From assembly GCF_034669705.1 (NCBI RefSeq), contig NZ_JAXMOR010000018.1, positions 1 through 64,000 of the forward strand: a stretch of 64,000 nt of DNA, in the 5' to 3' direction. The stretch comes from Marinovum sp034669705 (GTDB lineage: Bacteria; Pseudomonadota; Alphaproteobacteria; Rhodobacterales; Rhodobacteraceae). Position numbers and translations under genes: made by a program. Below the pieces are notes generated by a model. That model saw only the letters and a program-made list of their open reading frames with translations, had not been told where the DNA came from and made no database searches. This document shows, piece by piece, positions 43,879 to 51,791 of this stretch. Numbering within the stretch: position 1 is the first letter of the stretch; the number at the start of each line of letters is the position of its first letter.

Positions 43879-44748
43879 CTAGATGTCGCGCGAGATAACG
43901 AAGCGGGCGGCCTCGCGCAAGGTTTCGGCCCGCGGACCGTAAGGGGACAGCGCGTCGCAGGCCTCCTCGGCCAGCGCTTTGGCGCGGGCGCGCGCCGGCT
44001 CCAGCCCGAGTAACGAGACGAAGGTCGCCTTGCCCGCCGCCGCGTCCTTCTGCAGCCGCTTGCCGGCCCGCGCGGCATCGCCCTCCACATCCAAGATGTC
44101 GTCGGCGATCTGAAAGGCAAGGCCGAGCGCCCGCGCATAGTGCCGCATAGGGGTGATATCGGCGCCGGCCATCCGCGCCCCGGCCTCGGCCGACCAGCCG
44201 ATCAGCGCGCCGGTCTTGCCGGCCTGCAGCCGGGTGATCTGGTCCAGCGTCAGCGGAGTTTCGGCGGTTTCGGCGGCGATATCGCACGCCTGTCCCAGCA
44301 CCATGCCGCGTGCCCCCGCCGCCTGCGCCAGTGAGAGGGTCAGCTCGGCACGCACCGCGGCGCGGTCGTGGCAGCGCGGATCGGCCAGCATCTCGAAGGC
44401 CAGCGCCTGCAGCGCATCGCCGGCAAGCACCGCGGTGGCCTCGTCCCATTTCACATGCACGGTGGGCTGACCGCGGCGCAGGTCGTCGTCGTCCATGCAG
44501 GGCAGGTCGTCATGCACCAGGCTGTAGGCATGGACCGCCTCGATGGCCCCGGCGGGCCAGAGCGCATGTGCCGCGGCCACGTCATGCAGCCGGGCGCTTT
44601 CCATCACCAGGAAGCCGCGCAGCCCCTTGCCGCCGGCGATGGCGTGGCGCATGGCGCGGGTCACCGGCAGTTCGTCGAACCCGGCGATCACCCCGTCGAG
44701 ATGGGCCAGCACGCGGGCGGCATCGGTTTTCAGGGCGTCGGTGAACAT
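43879..44748 (-). CDS. ispA: Polyprenyl (farnesyl/geranyl) diphosphate synthase
   Basis: 289 aa from the ATG at 44748 (GAGGA upstream); a TTG at 44832 would add 28 poorly conserved residues. First Asp-rich motif HDDLPCMDDDDLRRG, second QIADDILDVEGD, and GGKGLRG at the N-terminus. Adds isopentenyl diphosphate to allylic primers, giving FPP for quinone and undecaprenyl lipid synthesis, the latter being the carrier needed by the nearby polysaccharide genes. Confidence 0.94.
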   Translation of the reverse strand: MFTDALKTDAARVLAHLDGVIAGFDELPVTRAMRHAIAGGKGLRGFLVMESARLHDVAAAHALWPAGAIEAVHAYSLVHDDLPCMDDDDLRRGQPTVHVKWDEATAVLAGDALQALAFEMLADPRCHDRAAVRAELTLSLAQAAGARGMVLGQACDIAAETAETPLTLDQITRLQAGKTGALIGWSAEAGARMAGADITPMRHYARALGLAFQIADDILDVEGDAARAGKRLQKDAAAGKATFVSLLGLEPARARAKALAEEACDALSPYGPRAETLREAARFVISRDI

Positions 44749-44850
44749 CCGGGGCTGTCCTCGTGGCGCGCCGCCGCGGGCGGTGGTGCGGGCAGAGACT
44801 GCGGGAGCCTCCGGCGGGAGTTTATCTGGCAAGATGAAGCAGGGGGAGGC

Positions 44851-45093
44851 TCAGAGCCCCTCGACCGGGCGCGAGCCGGTGGCGTTGCCCTCGGCATCGG
44901 TGGTGATGGCGTGAACCTTCTCCTCGGCTTCCTTGAGCTTCTGCTCGCAGCGTTTCTTCAGCGCCGCGCCGCGTTCGTAGAGCTTGATCGAATCGTCGAG
45001 CGCCACGTCGCCGCGTTCAAGCTGGCCGACCACGCGTTCCAGCTCGGCCATGGCCTCTTCGAATGTCAGATCGTCTACCGTTTTCTCGCTCAC
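44851..45093 (-). CDS. xseB: Exodeoxyribonuclease VII small subunit
   Basis: 80 aa. DLTFEEAMAELERVVGQLE followed by LDDSIKLYERGAALKKRCEQKL is the XseB coiled-coil signature. Subunit of the single-strand DNA exonuclease; XseA is not in the window. Overlaps the deacetylase gene by 4 bp and precedes ispA, the usual order. Confidence 0.95.
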   Translation of the reverse strand: MSEKTVDDLTFEEAMAELERVVGQLERGDVALDDSIKLYERGAALKKRCEQKLKEAEEKVHAITTDAEGNATGSRPVEGL

Positions 45094-46016
45094 GCCGCGG
45101 CCTCCTGAAGCGTTTTCACATGCGCGGTGACGGATGCCGCCAGCGCGGCGAGATCATAGCCGCCTTCCAGAACAGAGACCACCCGGCCGTGGCAGGACTC
45201 GGCCGCGATCTTGCAGATCTGTTGCGTCAGCCAGATAAAATCCTCGGTCGACCAGTTGAGATTGGCCAGCGGGTCGTCGCGGTGGGCGTCGAACCCGGCC
45301 GAGATCACGATCAGTTCGGGGGCGAAGTCGCGCAGCCGGGGCAGGGCCTCGTGGCTATAGGCGTCGCGCATCTCGTAGCCGTCCGAGCCGGGGGCGAGCG
45401 GGATGTTGAGCACATTGTCATGCGCGCCACGCTCAGAGGGATCGCCGCTGCCGGGCCAGAGCGGCATCTGCTGGCTGGTGATCAGGAGCGCGCGGGGCTC
45501 GTCCCAGAGCAGCGCCTGTGTGCCGTTGCCGTGGTGGACGTCGAAATCCACCACCGCGACACGGCTCAGGCCATGGCGCTCGAGCGCGTGCTTTGCGGCA
45601 ATGGCGGCGTTGCCGAAGAGGCAAAAGCCCATCGGCGTCTCGGTCTCGGCGTGGTGTCCGGGCGGGCGCATGGCGCAGAAGGCATTGCCGGCGGCGCCCG
45701 ACAGCACCCGGTCGACCGCCTCGCGCACCGCGCCGACCCCGCGCCATGCGGCCTCGAGACTGCCCGGAGACATCCAGGTGTCGGCGTCGAGCTGGTGCAG
45801 GCCCCGGGCCGGGGCGGCGGCCTCGATCCGGGCGATGTAGTGTTCGGGGTGGCAGAGCAGCACGTCCTCGCGGGTCCCTTCCGGGGCGGTTTCGACGGCG
45901 ATGTCGTTCTGGCGGAAGGCATGCAGGATGTGTTCCAGCCGCGCCACCTGTTCGGGGTGACCGTCGGGTGTCACATGCCTCAGCCCGGCGTCATGGGTCA
46001 GCACCAATGTTGTCAT
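45090..46016 (-). CDS. Histone deacetylase/acetoin utilisation family protein
   Basis: 308 aa from the ATG at 46016; upstream codons come from the repeat at 46089-46142. Zn site and charge relay: RPPGHHAE (tandem His), DFDVHHGNGTQ with Asp and His ligands, ISAGFDAHRDDP, and LEGGYDL near the end. Cytoplasmic Zn-dependent deacylase; bacterial members remove acetyl groups from acetylpolyamines or proteins. Physiological substrate unknown. Coupled to xseB. Confidence 0.92.
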   Translation of the reverse strand: MTTLVLTHDAGLRHVTPDGHPEQVARLEHILHAFRQNDIAVETAPEGTREDVLLCHPEHYIARIEAAAPARGLHQLDADTWMSPGSLEAAWRGVGAVREAVDRVLSGAAGNAFCAMRPPGHHAETETPMGFCLFGNAAIAAKHALERHGLSRVAVVDFDVHHGNGTQALLWDEPRALLITSQQMPLWPGSGDPSERGAHDNVLNIPLAPGSDGYEMRDAYSHEALPRLRDFAPELIVISAGFDAHRDDPLANLNWSTEDFIWLTQQICKIAAESCHGRVVSVLEGGYDLAALAASVTAHVKTLQEAAA

Positions 46017-46088
46017 TCTCGCCTCCCTCGGGTGGTCTTGTCGACAAGGCAGTGTTTCGAGACGGGATGCAAGGTTCGGGAACGGGGC

Positions 46089-46142
46089 GGTGGGTTGGAA
46101 ACCCACCCTACGGTGGCCTGTAGGGTGGGTTTGCAACCCACC
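46089..46142. repeat. Composite hairpin repeat (two GGTGGGTT/AACCCACC units)
   Basis: Two hairpins, 46089-46107 and 46124-46142, each with perfect 8-bp arms GGTGGGTT/AACCCACC and a 3-nt loop (GGA or TGC). A short CTAC...GTAG inverted arm joins them. A third unit occurs at 48647-48669. Lies between the petR-like gene and the deacetylase gene. Confidence 0.75.
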
Positions 46143-46160
46143 GCCGCCGCCGCAAAACGC

Positions 46161-46862
46161 TCAATCCGGTGCCAGCATATACCCCGCGCCGCGCACCGTC
46201 TGCAGGTAGCGCGGCTGTTTCGGATCGGCCTCGAGCTTGCGCCTGAGCCGGGTGATCTGCACGTCGACCGCGCGTTCCTGGCTCTGGCCCTTGTCGCGGC
46301 CGAGGTCCTCGACCAGCTGCGTCCGGCTCACCGCCTCGCCCGGCCGCGCGGCGAAGATCCGCATCAGCTGGCTCTCGGTGGCGGTCAGCCGCACCGGTTC
46401 CTCGCCCTGCCAGAGCTCGCCGCGCTCGATATCATAGCGCAGCGGTCCGAGTGACAGGAGCTTGGGCAGGGCGCTGTTCTCGGGCGCCTCTGGCATGCGG
46501 CGCAGGATCGCGTTGATCCTGAGCAGCAGCTCCTTGGGCTCGAAAGGCTTGACCAGGTAATCGTCGGCCCCGGCCTCGAGCCCGGCGATCCGGTCCTCGG
46601 TCTCGCCCTTGGCGGTGAGCAGCAGGATCGGCGTGGTCGAGGCCAGCCGCAGGTCGCGGGTCAGGCTGATGCCGTCTTCGCCCGGCATCATTACGTCGAG
46701 CACGATCAGGTCGAAGTCCAGCCCCGAGAGGATGCGCCGTGCATGGCCGGCATCGCGCGCTGCGGTGACCAGAAAGCCGTTGCGGATCAGGAACTTCTGC
46801 AGCAGCAGCCGGATGCGCTCGTCATCGTCGACAATCAGCAGGTGGACGTCCGGTGCGCTCAT
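46161..46862 (-). CDS. petR: OmpR-family response regulator, PetR-like
   Basis: 233 aa. Receiver: HLLIVDDDERIR, phospho-Asp in LIVLDVMMPGEDG, Thr in LLLTAKG, Lys in YLVKPFEP. C-terminal winged helix ends VDVQITRLRRKLE and VRGAGYMLAPD. The 4-bp overlap with a MarR-type gene matches the petP-petR pair of Rhodobacter, where PetR is an essential orphan regulator. The gene name rests on this arrangement. No kinase gene is adjacent. Confidence 0.85.
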   Translation of the reverse strand: MSAPDVHLLIVDDDERIRLLLQKFLIRNGFLVTAARDAGHARRILSGLDFDLIVLDVMMPGEDGISLTRDLRLASTTPILLLTAKGETEDRIAGLEAGADDYLVKPFEPKELLLRINAILRRMPEAPENSALPKLLSLGPLRYDIERGELWQGEEPVRLTATESQLMRIFAARPGEAVSRTQLVEDLGRDKGQSQERAVDVQITRLRRKLEADPKQPRYLQTVRGAGYMLAPD

Positions 46863-47353
46863 GTCCGCGGCTCCCGCAGGGCGCGGTAGTTGCGGCGCAT
46901 GTCGGCGTCCATCATCGCCTCGAGCACCTGGCGAAAGCCGGCCACGGCCTCCGGCCCGGCCTTGCGATAGGCGGCGCGCATCCGCGCCCTCTGGGCATCC
47001 GACAATTGCGCCTCCAGGGCTTTTCCCTCTTCGGTCAGGTACAGGTGGCGCTCGCGCTTGTCCAACCGGCCGACCCTGCTTTCCACCAGACCGTCGGCGA
47101 TCAGCGTGCGCAAGACACGGTTCAGCGATTGCTTGGTGACGCCGAGGATGCTGAGCAGGTTGTTGACAGTGGTGCCCGGCGCGCAGTTGATGAAATGCAC
47201 CGCCCGGTGATGGGCGCGGCCATAGGACAGCTCATCGAGGATCCGGTCAGGGTCGGCGGTAAAGCCGCGATAGGCAAAGAACATCGCCTCGATCCCCTGC
47301 CGAAGCTGTTCGTCGGTCAGATAGAGCAGCTGCTCTCCGCTGGGCTCTGCCAT
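46859..47353 (-). CDS. petP: MarR-family transcriptional regulator, PetP-like
   Basis: 164 aa. Winged helix at about residues 35-115: LSILGVTKQSLNRVLRTLIADGLVE is the HTH, and GRLDKRERHLYLTEEGKAL the wing, which contains the conserved D-x-R. Probably a dimeric DNA-binding protein controlling the petP-petR operon. Divergent from ilvE with a 155-bp intergenic region. Confidence 0.85.
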   Translation of the reverse strand: MAEPSGEQLLYLTDEQLRQGIEAMFFAYRGFTADPDRILDELSYGRAHHRAVHFINCAPGTTVNNLLSILGVTKQSLNRVLRTLIADGLVESRVGRLDKRERHLYLTEEGKALEAQLSDAQRARMRAAYRKAGPEAVAGFRQVLEAMMDADMRRNYRALREPRT

Positions 47354-47508
47354 GCCTCTCCCTTCCGGTCTTTTGACCCACAGTACGTCAGCCTTGTTGA
47401 CATTCCAAGACTCAACTGGTAGCGACGATCAGATTTTGCGCAATAATATGTCCGCACCGGACCGAAACCGCGCAACATATGGAAAACGAAGGGCTTTGGA
47501 GGAGCGAC

Positions 47509-48378
47509 ATGGCTGGCTCATATGATGACCGCGACGGCAAGATCTGGGTGGACGGGACGCTCGTCGACTGGCGCGATGCGAATGTGCATATCCTGACCCA
47601 CGGGCTGCATTACGCCAGCTCGGTGTTCGAGGGCGAGCGCGCCTACAACGGCCGGATCTTCGAGAGCGTGCGTCACTCCGAGCGGCTGCTGGCTTCTGGC
47701 AAGCTGCTCGACATGCCGATCCCCTATTCGGTCGAGGAACTCGAGGCCGCGAAATACGAGGTCCTGAAGGCCAACGGCCTGACCAATGCCTACGTCCGCG
47801 TGGTGGCCTGGCGCGGCTCTGGCGAGGACATGGGGGTCGCCTCGGCCAAAAACCCGGTGCGGGTGGCGGTCGCGGCGTGGGAATGGGGCGCCTATTACGG
47901 CGACGCCAAGATGCAGGGCGCCAAGCTCGACATCTCGAAGTGGAAACGCCCCAGCCCCGAGACCATCCCGACCTCGGCCAAGGCCGCCGGTCTCTACATG
48001 ATCTGCACCATGTCCAAGCACGCCGCCGAGGCCAAGGGCTGCTCGGACGCGCTGTTCATGGATTACCGCGGTTACGTGGCCGAGGCGACCGGCGCCAACA
48101 TCTTCTTCGTCAAGGATGGCGAAGTGCATACGCCCGACCCCGACTGCATCCTCAACGGCATCACCCGGCAGACGGTGATCGGCATGCTCAAAGAGCGCGG
48201 CATCACGGTGCATGAGCGTTACATCATGCCGGAAGAGCTGGAAGGCTTCGAGCAGTGCTGGCTGACCGGCACCGCGGCGGAAGTGACCCCGGTGTCGCAG
48301 ATCGGTGACTATACCTTCGAGGTCGGCGCGCTGACGCGCGAGATGTCCGAGGCCTATGAGGCGCTCGTGCGGAAATGA
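47509..48378 (+). CDS. ilvE: Branched-chain amino acid aminotransferase
   Basis: 289 aa from the ATG at 47509, preceded by an excellent GGAGGA site; an earlier in-frame ATG at 47479 lacks one. Fold-type IV PLP enzyme: VHILTHGLHYASSVFEGERAY, the PLP Lys likely in MSKHAAEAKGCSDAL, then EATGANIFFV and GITRQTVIGM. Transfers amino groups between glutamate and Leu/Ile/Val keto acids. Monocistronic, with a terminator at 48391-48411. Confidence 0.95.
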   Translation: MAGSYDDRDGKIWVDGTLVDWRDANVHILTHGLHYASSVFEGERAYNGRIFESVRHSERLLASGKLLDMPIPYSVEELEAAKYEVLKANGLTNAYVRVVAWRGSGEDMGVASAKNPVRVAVAAWEWGAYYGDAKMQGAKLDISKWKRPSPETIPTSAKAAGLYMICTMSKHAAEAKGCSDALFMDYRGYVAEATGANIFFVKDGEVHTPDPDCILNGITRQTVIGMLKERGITVHERYIMPEELEGFEQCWLTGTAAEVTPVSQIGDYTFEVGALTREMSEAYEALVRK

Positions 48379-48390
48379 TGATGTGAGGCG

Positions 48391-48411
48391 GGGCGGAGGG
48401 GTCCTCCGCCC
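48391..48411 (+). terminator. Hairpin terminator after ilvE
   Basis: Perfect 9-bp stem GGGCGGAGG/CCTCCGCCC with a 3-nt loop, starting 13 bp after the ilvE stop and followed by TGTCTCGTT. The T tract is short, so efficiency is uncertain. Confidence 0.65.
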
Positions 48412-48646
48412 TGTCTCGTTCTGGCACGGCTTCTAGCCGCAGCCACGCGATCCCCGAGCCGCGCATCGACAGGCCGCGGTACGACGGCTCAGTCGGGCAG
48501 GTTATCCCAGCAAAACCTTACAAAGTTCGATCATCGGCAGCCAGATCGCCGCGCCGAGGGGCGGCGTCGTGGAGGCACGGCTTCGGCATGACGATGCGCG
48601 GCGGGCTTGCGGCCCGCTGGCAAAGCGCCGACGCGTCCCACCCGCC

Positions 48647-48669
48647 GTAGGGTGGGTTTCCAACCCACC
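48647..48669. repeat. GTAGGGTGGGTT hairpin repeat, third unit
   Basis: GTAG then 8-bp arms GGTGGGTT/AACCCACC around TCC. Same unit as 46089-46142. Sits in the 442-bp ilvE to regulator gap (48379-48820), which has no protein gene I can support. Confidence 0.75.
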
Positions 48670-48680
48670 TCCACCCCAAG

Positions 48681-48707
48681 GAAAAAAGACCCGGGCCAAA
48701 GCCCGGG
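48681..48707 (-). terminator. Rho-independent terminator downstream of the 48821 regulator
   Basis: On the minus strand a 7-bp CCCGGGC/GCCCGGG stem with a 4-nt loop is followed by TCTTTTTTCC, a canonical intrinsic terminator. It ends transcription coming from the response regulator gene, or from an RNA starting between 48708 and 48820. Confidence 0.85.
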
Positions 48708-48790
48708 CCAGTCCAACAGGGAGGATGCATGTGATAACCCGCACATGCAACGGGATCTCGGTCACCTGTTAAAGGTGAACTTAACATAGC
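48682..48790 (-). ncRNA. Candidate structured small RNA or 3'-UTR RNA
   Basis: About 110 nt downstream of the regulator gene contain three stem-loops in a row. They are TCACCT/AGGTGA (48762-48778), GCATGTG/CACATGC (48727-48748) and the terminator. On the minus strand the unpaired segment between the second hairpin and the terminator reads ATCCTCCCTG, an anti-Shine-Dalgarno sequence like the CCUCC loops of alphaproteobacterial sRNAs. A -10-like TATGTT lies just upstream, but no clear -35. On the plus strand the same segment reads as GGGAGG before a 15-codon ORF, so the strand is not certain. Confidence 0.4.
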
Positions 48791-48820
48791 ACTTTATCGC
48801 CCGCCGATCCATGCGACCTT

Positions 48821-49507
48821 TCAGGCATTGAGCCGATATCCGCCCGATTCGGTCACAAGAAGCCGCGCATTCGACGGTTCCGGCTCAATTTTCTGGCGCA
48901 ACCTGTAGATGTGCGTCTCAAGCGTGTGCGTCGTCACCCCGGCATTGTAGCCCCAGACCTCGTGCAGCAGCACGTCACGCGGCACCACGCCCTCTGGCGC
49001 GCGATAGAGATATTTCAGAATGTTGGTTTCCTTCTCGGTCAGCCGGATCTTCTTTTCATCCTCGGTGACCAGCGTCTTCATCGACGGCTTGAAGGTATAG
49101 GGCCCAAGCGCAAAGACCGCGTCCTCGCTCTGCTCATGCTGGCGCAGCTGGGCGCGGATCCGGGCCAGCAGCACCGGGAACTTGAACGGCTTGGTGACAT
49201 AGTCGTTGGCCCCGGCATCAAGCCCGAGGATGGTGTCGGCGTCGCTGTCATGGCCGGTCAGCATCAGCACCGGCGCCTTGACGCCCTGTTTGCGCATCAG
49301 CCGGCAAAGCTCGCGGCCATCGGTGTCCGGCAGGCCGACGTCAAGGATGATCAGGTCGAAATGCGAGGCCTTGACCTTTTCCATCGCCTCGGCCCCACCG
49401 GCGGCCTCGAAGACCTCGAAATCCTCGGTGATGATCAGCTGCTCTGCCAGCGCCTCGCGCAGGTCGTCATCGTCATCCACCAGGAGCAGGTTCTTGAGTT
49501 GTGCCAT
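48821..49507 (-). CDS. OmpR-family response regulator (CenR/MtrA-like)
   Basis: 228 aa from the ATG at 49507 (GGAGGA upstream). Receiver LLLVDDDDDLREAL, phospho-Asp in LIILDVGLPDTDG, Thr in LMLTGHD, Lys in YVTKPFKF. Winged helix with LTEKETNILKYLYRAP and VTTHTLETHIYRLRQKIE. The effector domain resembles orphan cell-envelope regulators of alphaproteobacteria such as CenR. I leave the symbol blank because that needs a phylogeny. No kinase is adjacent. Divergent from ribA. Confidence 0.88.
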   Translation of the reverse strand: MAQLKNLLLVDDDDDLREALAEQLIITEDFEVFEAAGGAEAMEKVKASHFDLIILDVGLPDTDGRELCRLMRKQGVKAPVLMLTGHDSDADTILGLDAGANDYVTKPFKFPVLLARIRAQLRQHEQSEDAVFALGPYTFKPSMKTLVTEDEKKIRLTEKETNILKYLYRAPEGVVPRDVLLHEVWGYNAGVTTHTLETHIYRLRQKIEPEPSNARLLVTESGGYRLNA

Positions 49508-49616
49508 TCGGTCCTCCAATTCTCTTGCTCCCGACATTGGGGTGCGCCGGGCGGGGGGCAAGTTTTGCTGCAAGCCGTTCACGCGCTCGTGTGAAAATAA
49601 CCCGGCTGGCAAGGAA

Positions 49617-50753
49617 ATGTTTCAAGTCCCGCGCATTACCGGCTACATCACTCGCCAGATGACTGGACGTTTTGCACCCGATACGGCGGAGTTGATCAAC
49701 CGCGCCCGCGCCGATCTGCGGATGGGCGTGCCGGTGCTGCTTTGCGGTCATGACAGCGCCGCGCTGGTGCTGGCGGCCGAGACTATGGGGCCGGCCCGGC
49801 TGGCCACCCTGCGGGCGCTGGGCGGCGCACCGGTGCTGACGATCACCGGCCGTCGGGCCGAGACGCTCAAGGCGCGCGCCTATGATGGCGATGTCGCCCG
49901 CCTGCCATTGCCCGACGAGGCCGATTGCGCCTGGATCCGGGCGCTGGCCGATCCGGCCGACGATCTGCGCGTGCCGATGAAAGGACCGCTGTTCGCCCTG
50001 CGCGCCGGCGACGCGGCGCTGCACCGTCTGGCGGTCTCGCTGGTGAAATCGGCGCAGCTGCTGCCCGCCGCCGTAGTGCTCGAGACCGACCCCGCAACCC
50101 TGCCCGACGCGGCCCTGCTCACCCGGCTCGAGGCCCACAGCGCCGGCCCGCTGCTGCTGCGCGCCGGCGATCCGCATCCGGTGGTGGCCGCCCGCCTGCC
50201 GACCCGTCTGGCCCAGGGCGGACGGCTGCACATCTTCCGCCCCGACGATGGCGGGGTCGAGCACTACGCTTTCGAGATCGGCCGGCCCGACCGGGCGCAA
50301 CCGGTGCTCGCCCGGCTGCATTCCGCCTGTTTCACCGGCGATGTGCTGGGCTCGCTGAAATGCGACTGCGGCCCGCAGCTGCACGCCGCACTGGCGCAGA
50401 TGGGCGCGGCGGGCTCGGGCGTGCTGCTCTATCTCAACCAGGAGGGGCGCGGCATCGGGCTGGCCAACAAGATGCGCGCCTACAGCCTGCAGGACCAGGG
50501 CTTCGACACCGTCGAGGCCAACCATCGCCTGGGCTTCGAGGATGACGAACGCGATTTCCGCATCGGCGCCGACATCCTCAAGACCATGGGGTTTGCCGGG
50601 GTCCGGCTGCTGACCAACAACCCGCGCAAGATCGCGATGATGGAGCACACCGGCATCGCGGTGACCGAACGGGTGCCGCTCAAGGTCGGCCAGACCGACC
50701 AGAACGCCGCCTATCTCGCCACCAAGGCGGCGAAATCGGGCCACCTGCTGTGA
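49617..50753 (+). CDS. ribA: GTP cyclohydrolase II with degenerate N-terminal domain
   Basis: 378 aa from the ATG at 49617 (AAGGA upstream). The C-terminal 200 residues are RibA: Zn-binding cysteines in CFTGDVLGSLKCDCG, YLNQEGRGIGLANKM for catalysis, and LLTNNPRKI. Converts GTP to the pyrimidine precursor of riboflavin. The first 170 residues sit where a RibB (DHBP synthase) domain would be, but without recognisable RibB catalytic motifs, a form seen in alphaproteobacteria. Followed by an L,D-transpeptidase gene with TGATG coupling. Confidence 0.92.
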   Translation: MFQVPRITGYITRQMTGRFAPDTAELINRARADLRMGVPVLLCGHDSAALVLAAETMGPARLATLRALGGAPVLTITGRRAETLKARAYDGDVARLPLPDEADCAWIRALADPADDLRVPMKGPLFALRAGDAALHRLAVSLVKSAQLLPAAVVLETDPATLPDAALLTRLEAHSAGPLLLRAGDPHPVVAARLPTRLAQGGRLHIFRPDDGGVEHYAFEIGRPDRAQPVLARLHSACFTGDVLGSLKCDCGPQLHAALAQMGAAGSGVLLYLNQEGRGIGLANKMRAYSLQDQGFDTVEANHRLGFEDDERDFRIGADILKTMGFAGVRLLTNNPRKIAMMEHTGIAVTERVPLKVGQTDQNAAYLATKAAKSGHLL

Positions 50754-51232
50754 TGCGCCTCACCCCCCTCGGCCTGCGCTTCGCCGGCCGGCTCTGGCCC
50801 TGCAGCATCGGCCGCGGCGGGCTGACCCGCGACAAGCGCGAGGGCGACGGCGCCACCCCGCGCGGCACACACCACATCACCGGGCTGCTCTACCGCCCCG
50901 ACCGCATGGCGCGCCCGACCCCCTGGGCCGAGCCGATCCTGCCCGGCGACCTCTGGTCCGACGCGCCCTCGGATCCCGCCTACAACAGCCTCGTCCGCGC
51001 GCCCTGTGCCGCCTCGCACGAGGTGCTGCGCCGGCCTGATCCGCTCTATGATCTGGTGTTGCTCACCGACTGGAACTGGCCCGAGGCCACCCCCGGCCGC
51101 GGCTCGGCCATCTTCCTGCACCGCTGGCGCCGCCCGGGCTATCCGACCGAAGGCTGCCTCGCCTTCCGCCCCGACCACCTGCGCGCCATCGCCGCGCTCG
51201 CCGCACCCGGAACGCGGCTGGTCGTGCCCTGA
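50753..51232 (+). CDS. L,D-transpeptidase (YkuD family)
   Basis: 159 aa from the ATG at 50753, overlapping the ribA stop by one base (GTG at 50750 is an alternative). Catalytic signature IFLHRWRRPGYPTEGCLAF contains the His and the nucleophile Cys. No clear signal peptide, as is common for this short subgroup. It would cross-link or modify peptidoglycan if exported. Also matches proteins annotated simply as L,D-TPase catalytic domain. Confidence 0.85.
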   Translation: MRLTPLGLRFAGRLWPCSIGRGGLTRDKREGDGATPRGTHHITGLLYRPDRMARPTPWAEPILPGDLWSDAPSDPAYNSLVRAPCAASHEVLRRPDPLYDLVLLTDWNWPEATPGRGSAIFLHRWRRPGYPTEGCLAFRPDHLRAIAALAAPGTRLVVP

Positions 51233-51299
51233 TCCAGCCCTTCTTCTGTTCAAAAATACCCTCGGGGGAGTCGCCAGAGGCGACGGGGGCAGCGCTCCC

Positions 51300-51791
51300 T
51301 TACCGCCCCTCGGGTACGCAGTCACCGCCGTTGAAACAGGCAATCACCCGCTGCCGCATCGCCTCGGTCGGCTGGCCAAAGGCAAACCCGCCACACGGGG
51401 TGATCGCCACTTCCGGGACCGCGCGGTCTAGGTTGACGAAGGCGAGGTACTCCGCCCCGCTCACCGCACCGGCGCACCACGGCCCGAAACACTGCGCGTT
51501 CAGCGTGATCTCGCGGTCATAGGGAAAGGTGAAACCGGCCCGCGTCAGCGCCTCGCCGGTCAGCCGCGCGGCGATCCGGGTCTCCGGCGGGGTGTTCTGC
51601 TGGTTCGCCATGTCGGTCACCGGCAGCTGGGTTTCGTCGAACGTCAGCGCGCCCACCACCACCGTATAGCGGTCCGTGCTCTCGGCCGCCTCACGATAGG
51701 TGGCGGCGACGTCCGGCGGAAGGCAGGTCAGCGCCTGTGCCCCGGTGGACCAGAGCAGAAGCGGCAGGGCGGCACTCATACGCATTGTCAT
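51300..51791 (-). CDS. Secreted cysteine-rich hypothetical protein
   Basis: 163 aa. Signal peptide (MRMSAALPLLLWSTGAQA) then about 140 mature residues with six cysteines (TCLPP, AQCFGPWC, TPCGG, ACFNGGDC), fitting three disulfides in the periplasm. No family recognised. Start overlaps the rppH stop by 4 bp, so it is the last gene of a ctpA-rppH-type cluster, although the hairpin at 52294-52324 may separate it from ctpA. Confidence 0.75.
   Translation of the reverse strand: MTMRMSAALPLLLWSTGAQALTCLPPDVAATYREAAESTDRYTVVVGALTFDETQLPVTDMANQQNTPPETRIAARLTGEALTRAGFTFPYDREITLNAQCFGPWCAGAVSGAEYLAFVNLDRAVPEVAITPCGGFAFGQPTEAMRQRVIACFNGGDCVPEGR

Noticed and set aside
47397..47425. Possible ilvE promoter with TTGACA
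   Set aside because: The -35 match is perfect but the sequence at the expected -10 (TAGCGA) is poor; not strong enough to list.
48569..48772. Plus-strand 67-codon frame in the ilvE-regulator gap
   Set aside because: It runs through a hairpin repeat and a minus-strand terminator. Only its last 15 codons have a ribosome-binding site, so I kept it as an alternative reading of the candidate sRNA.
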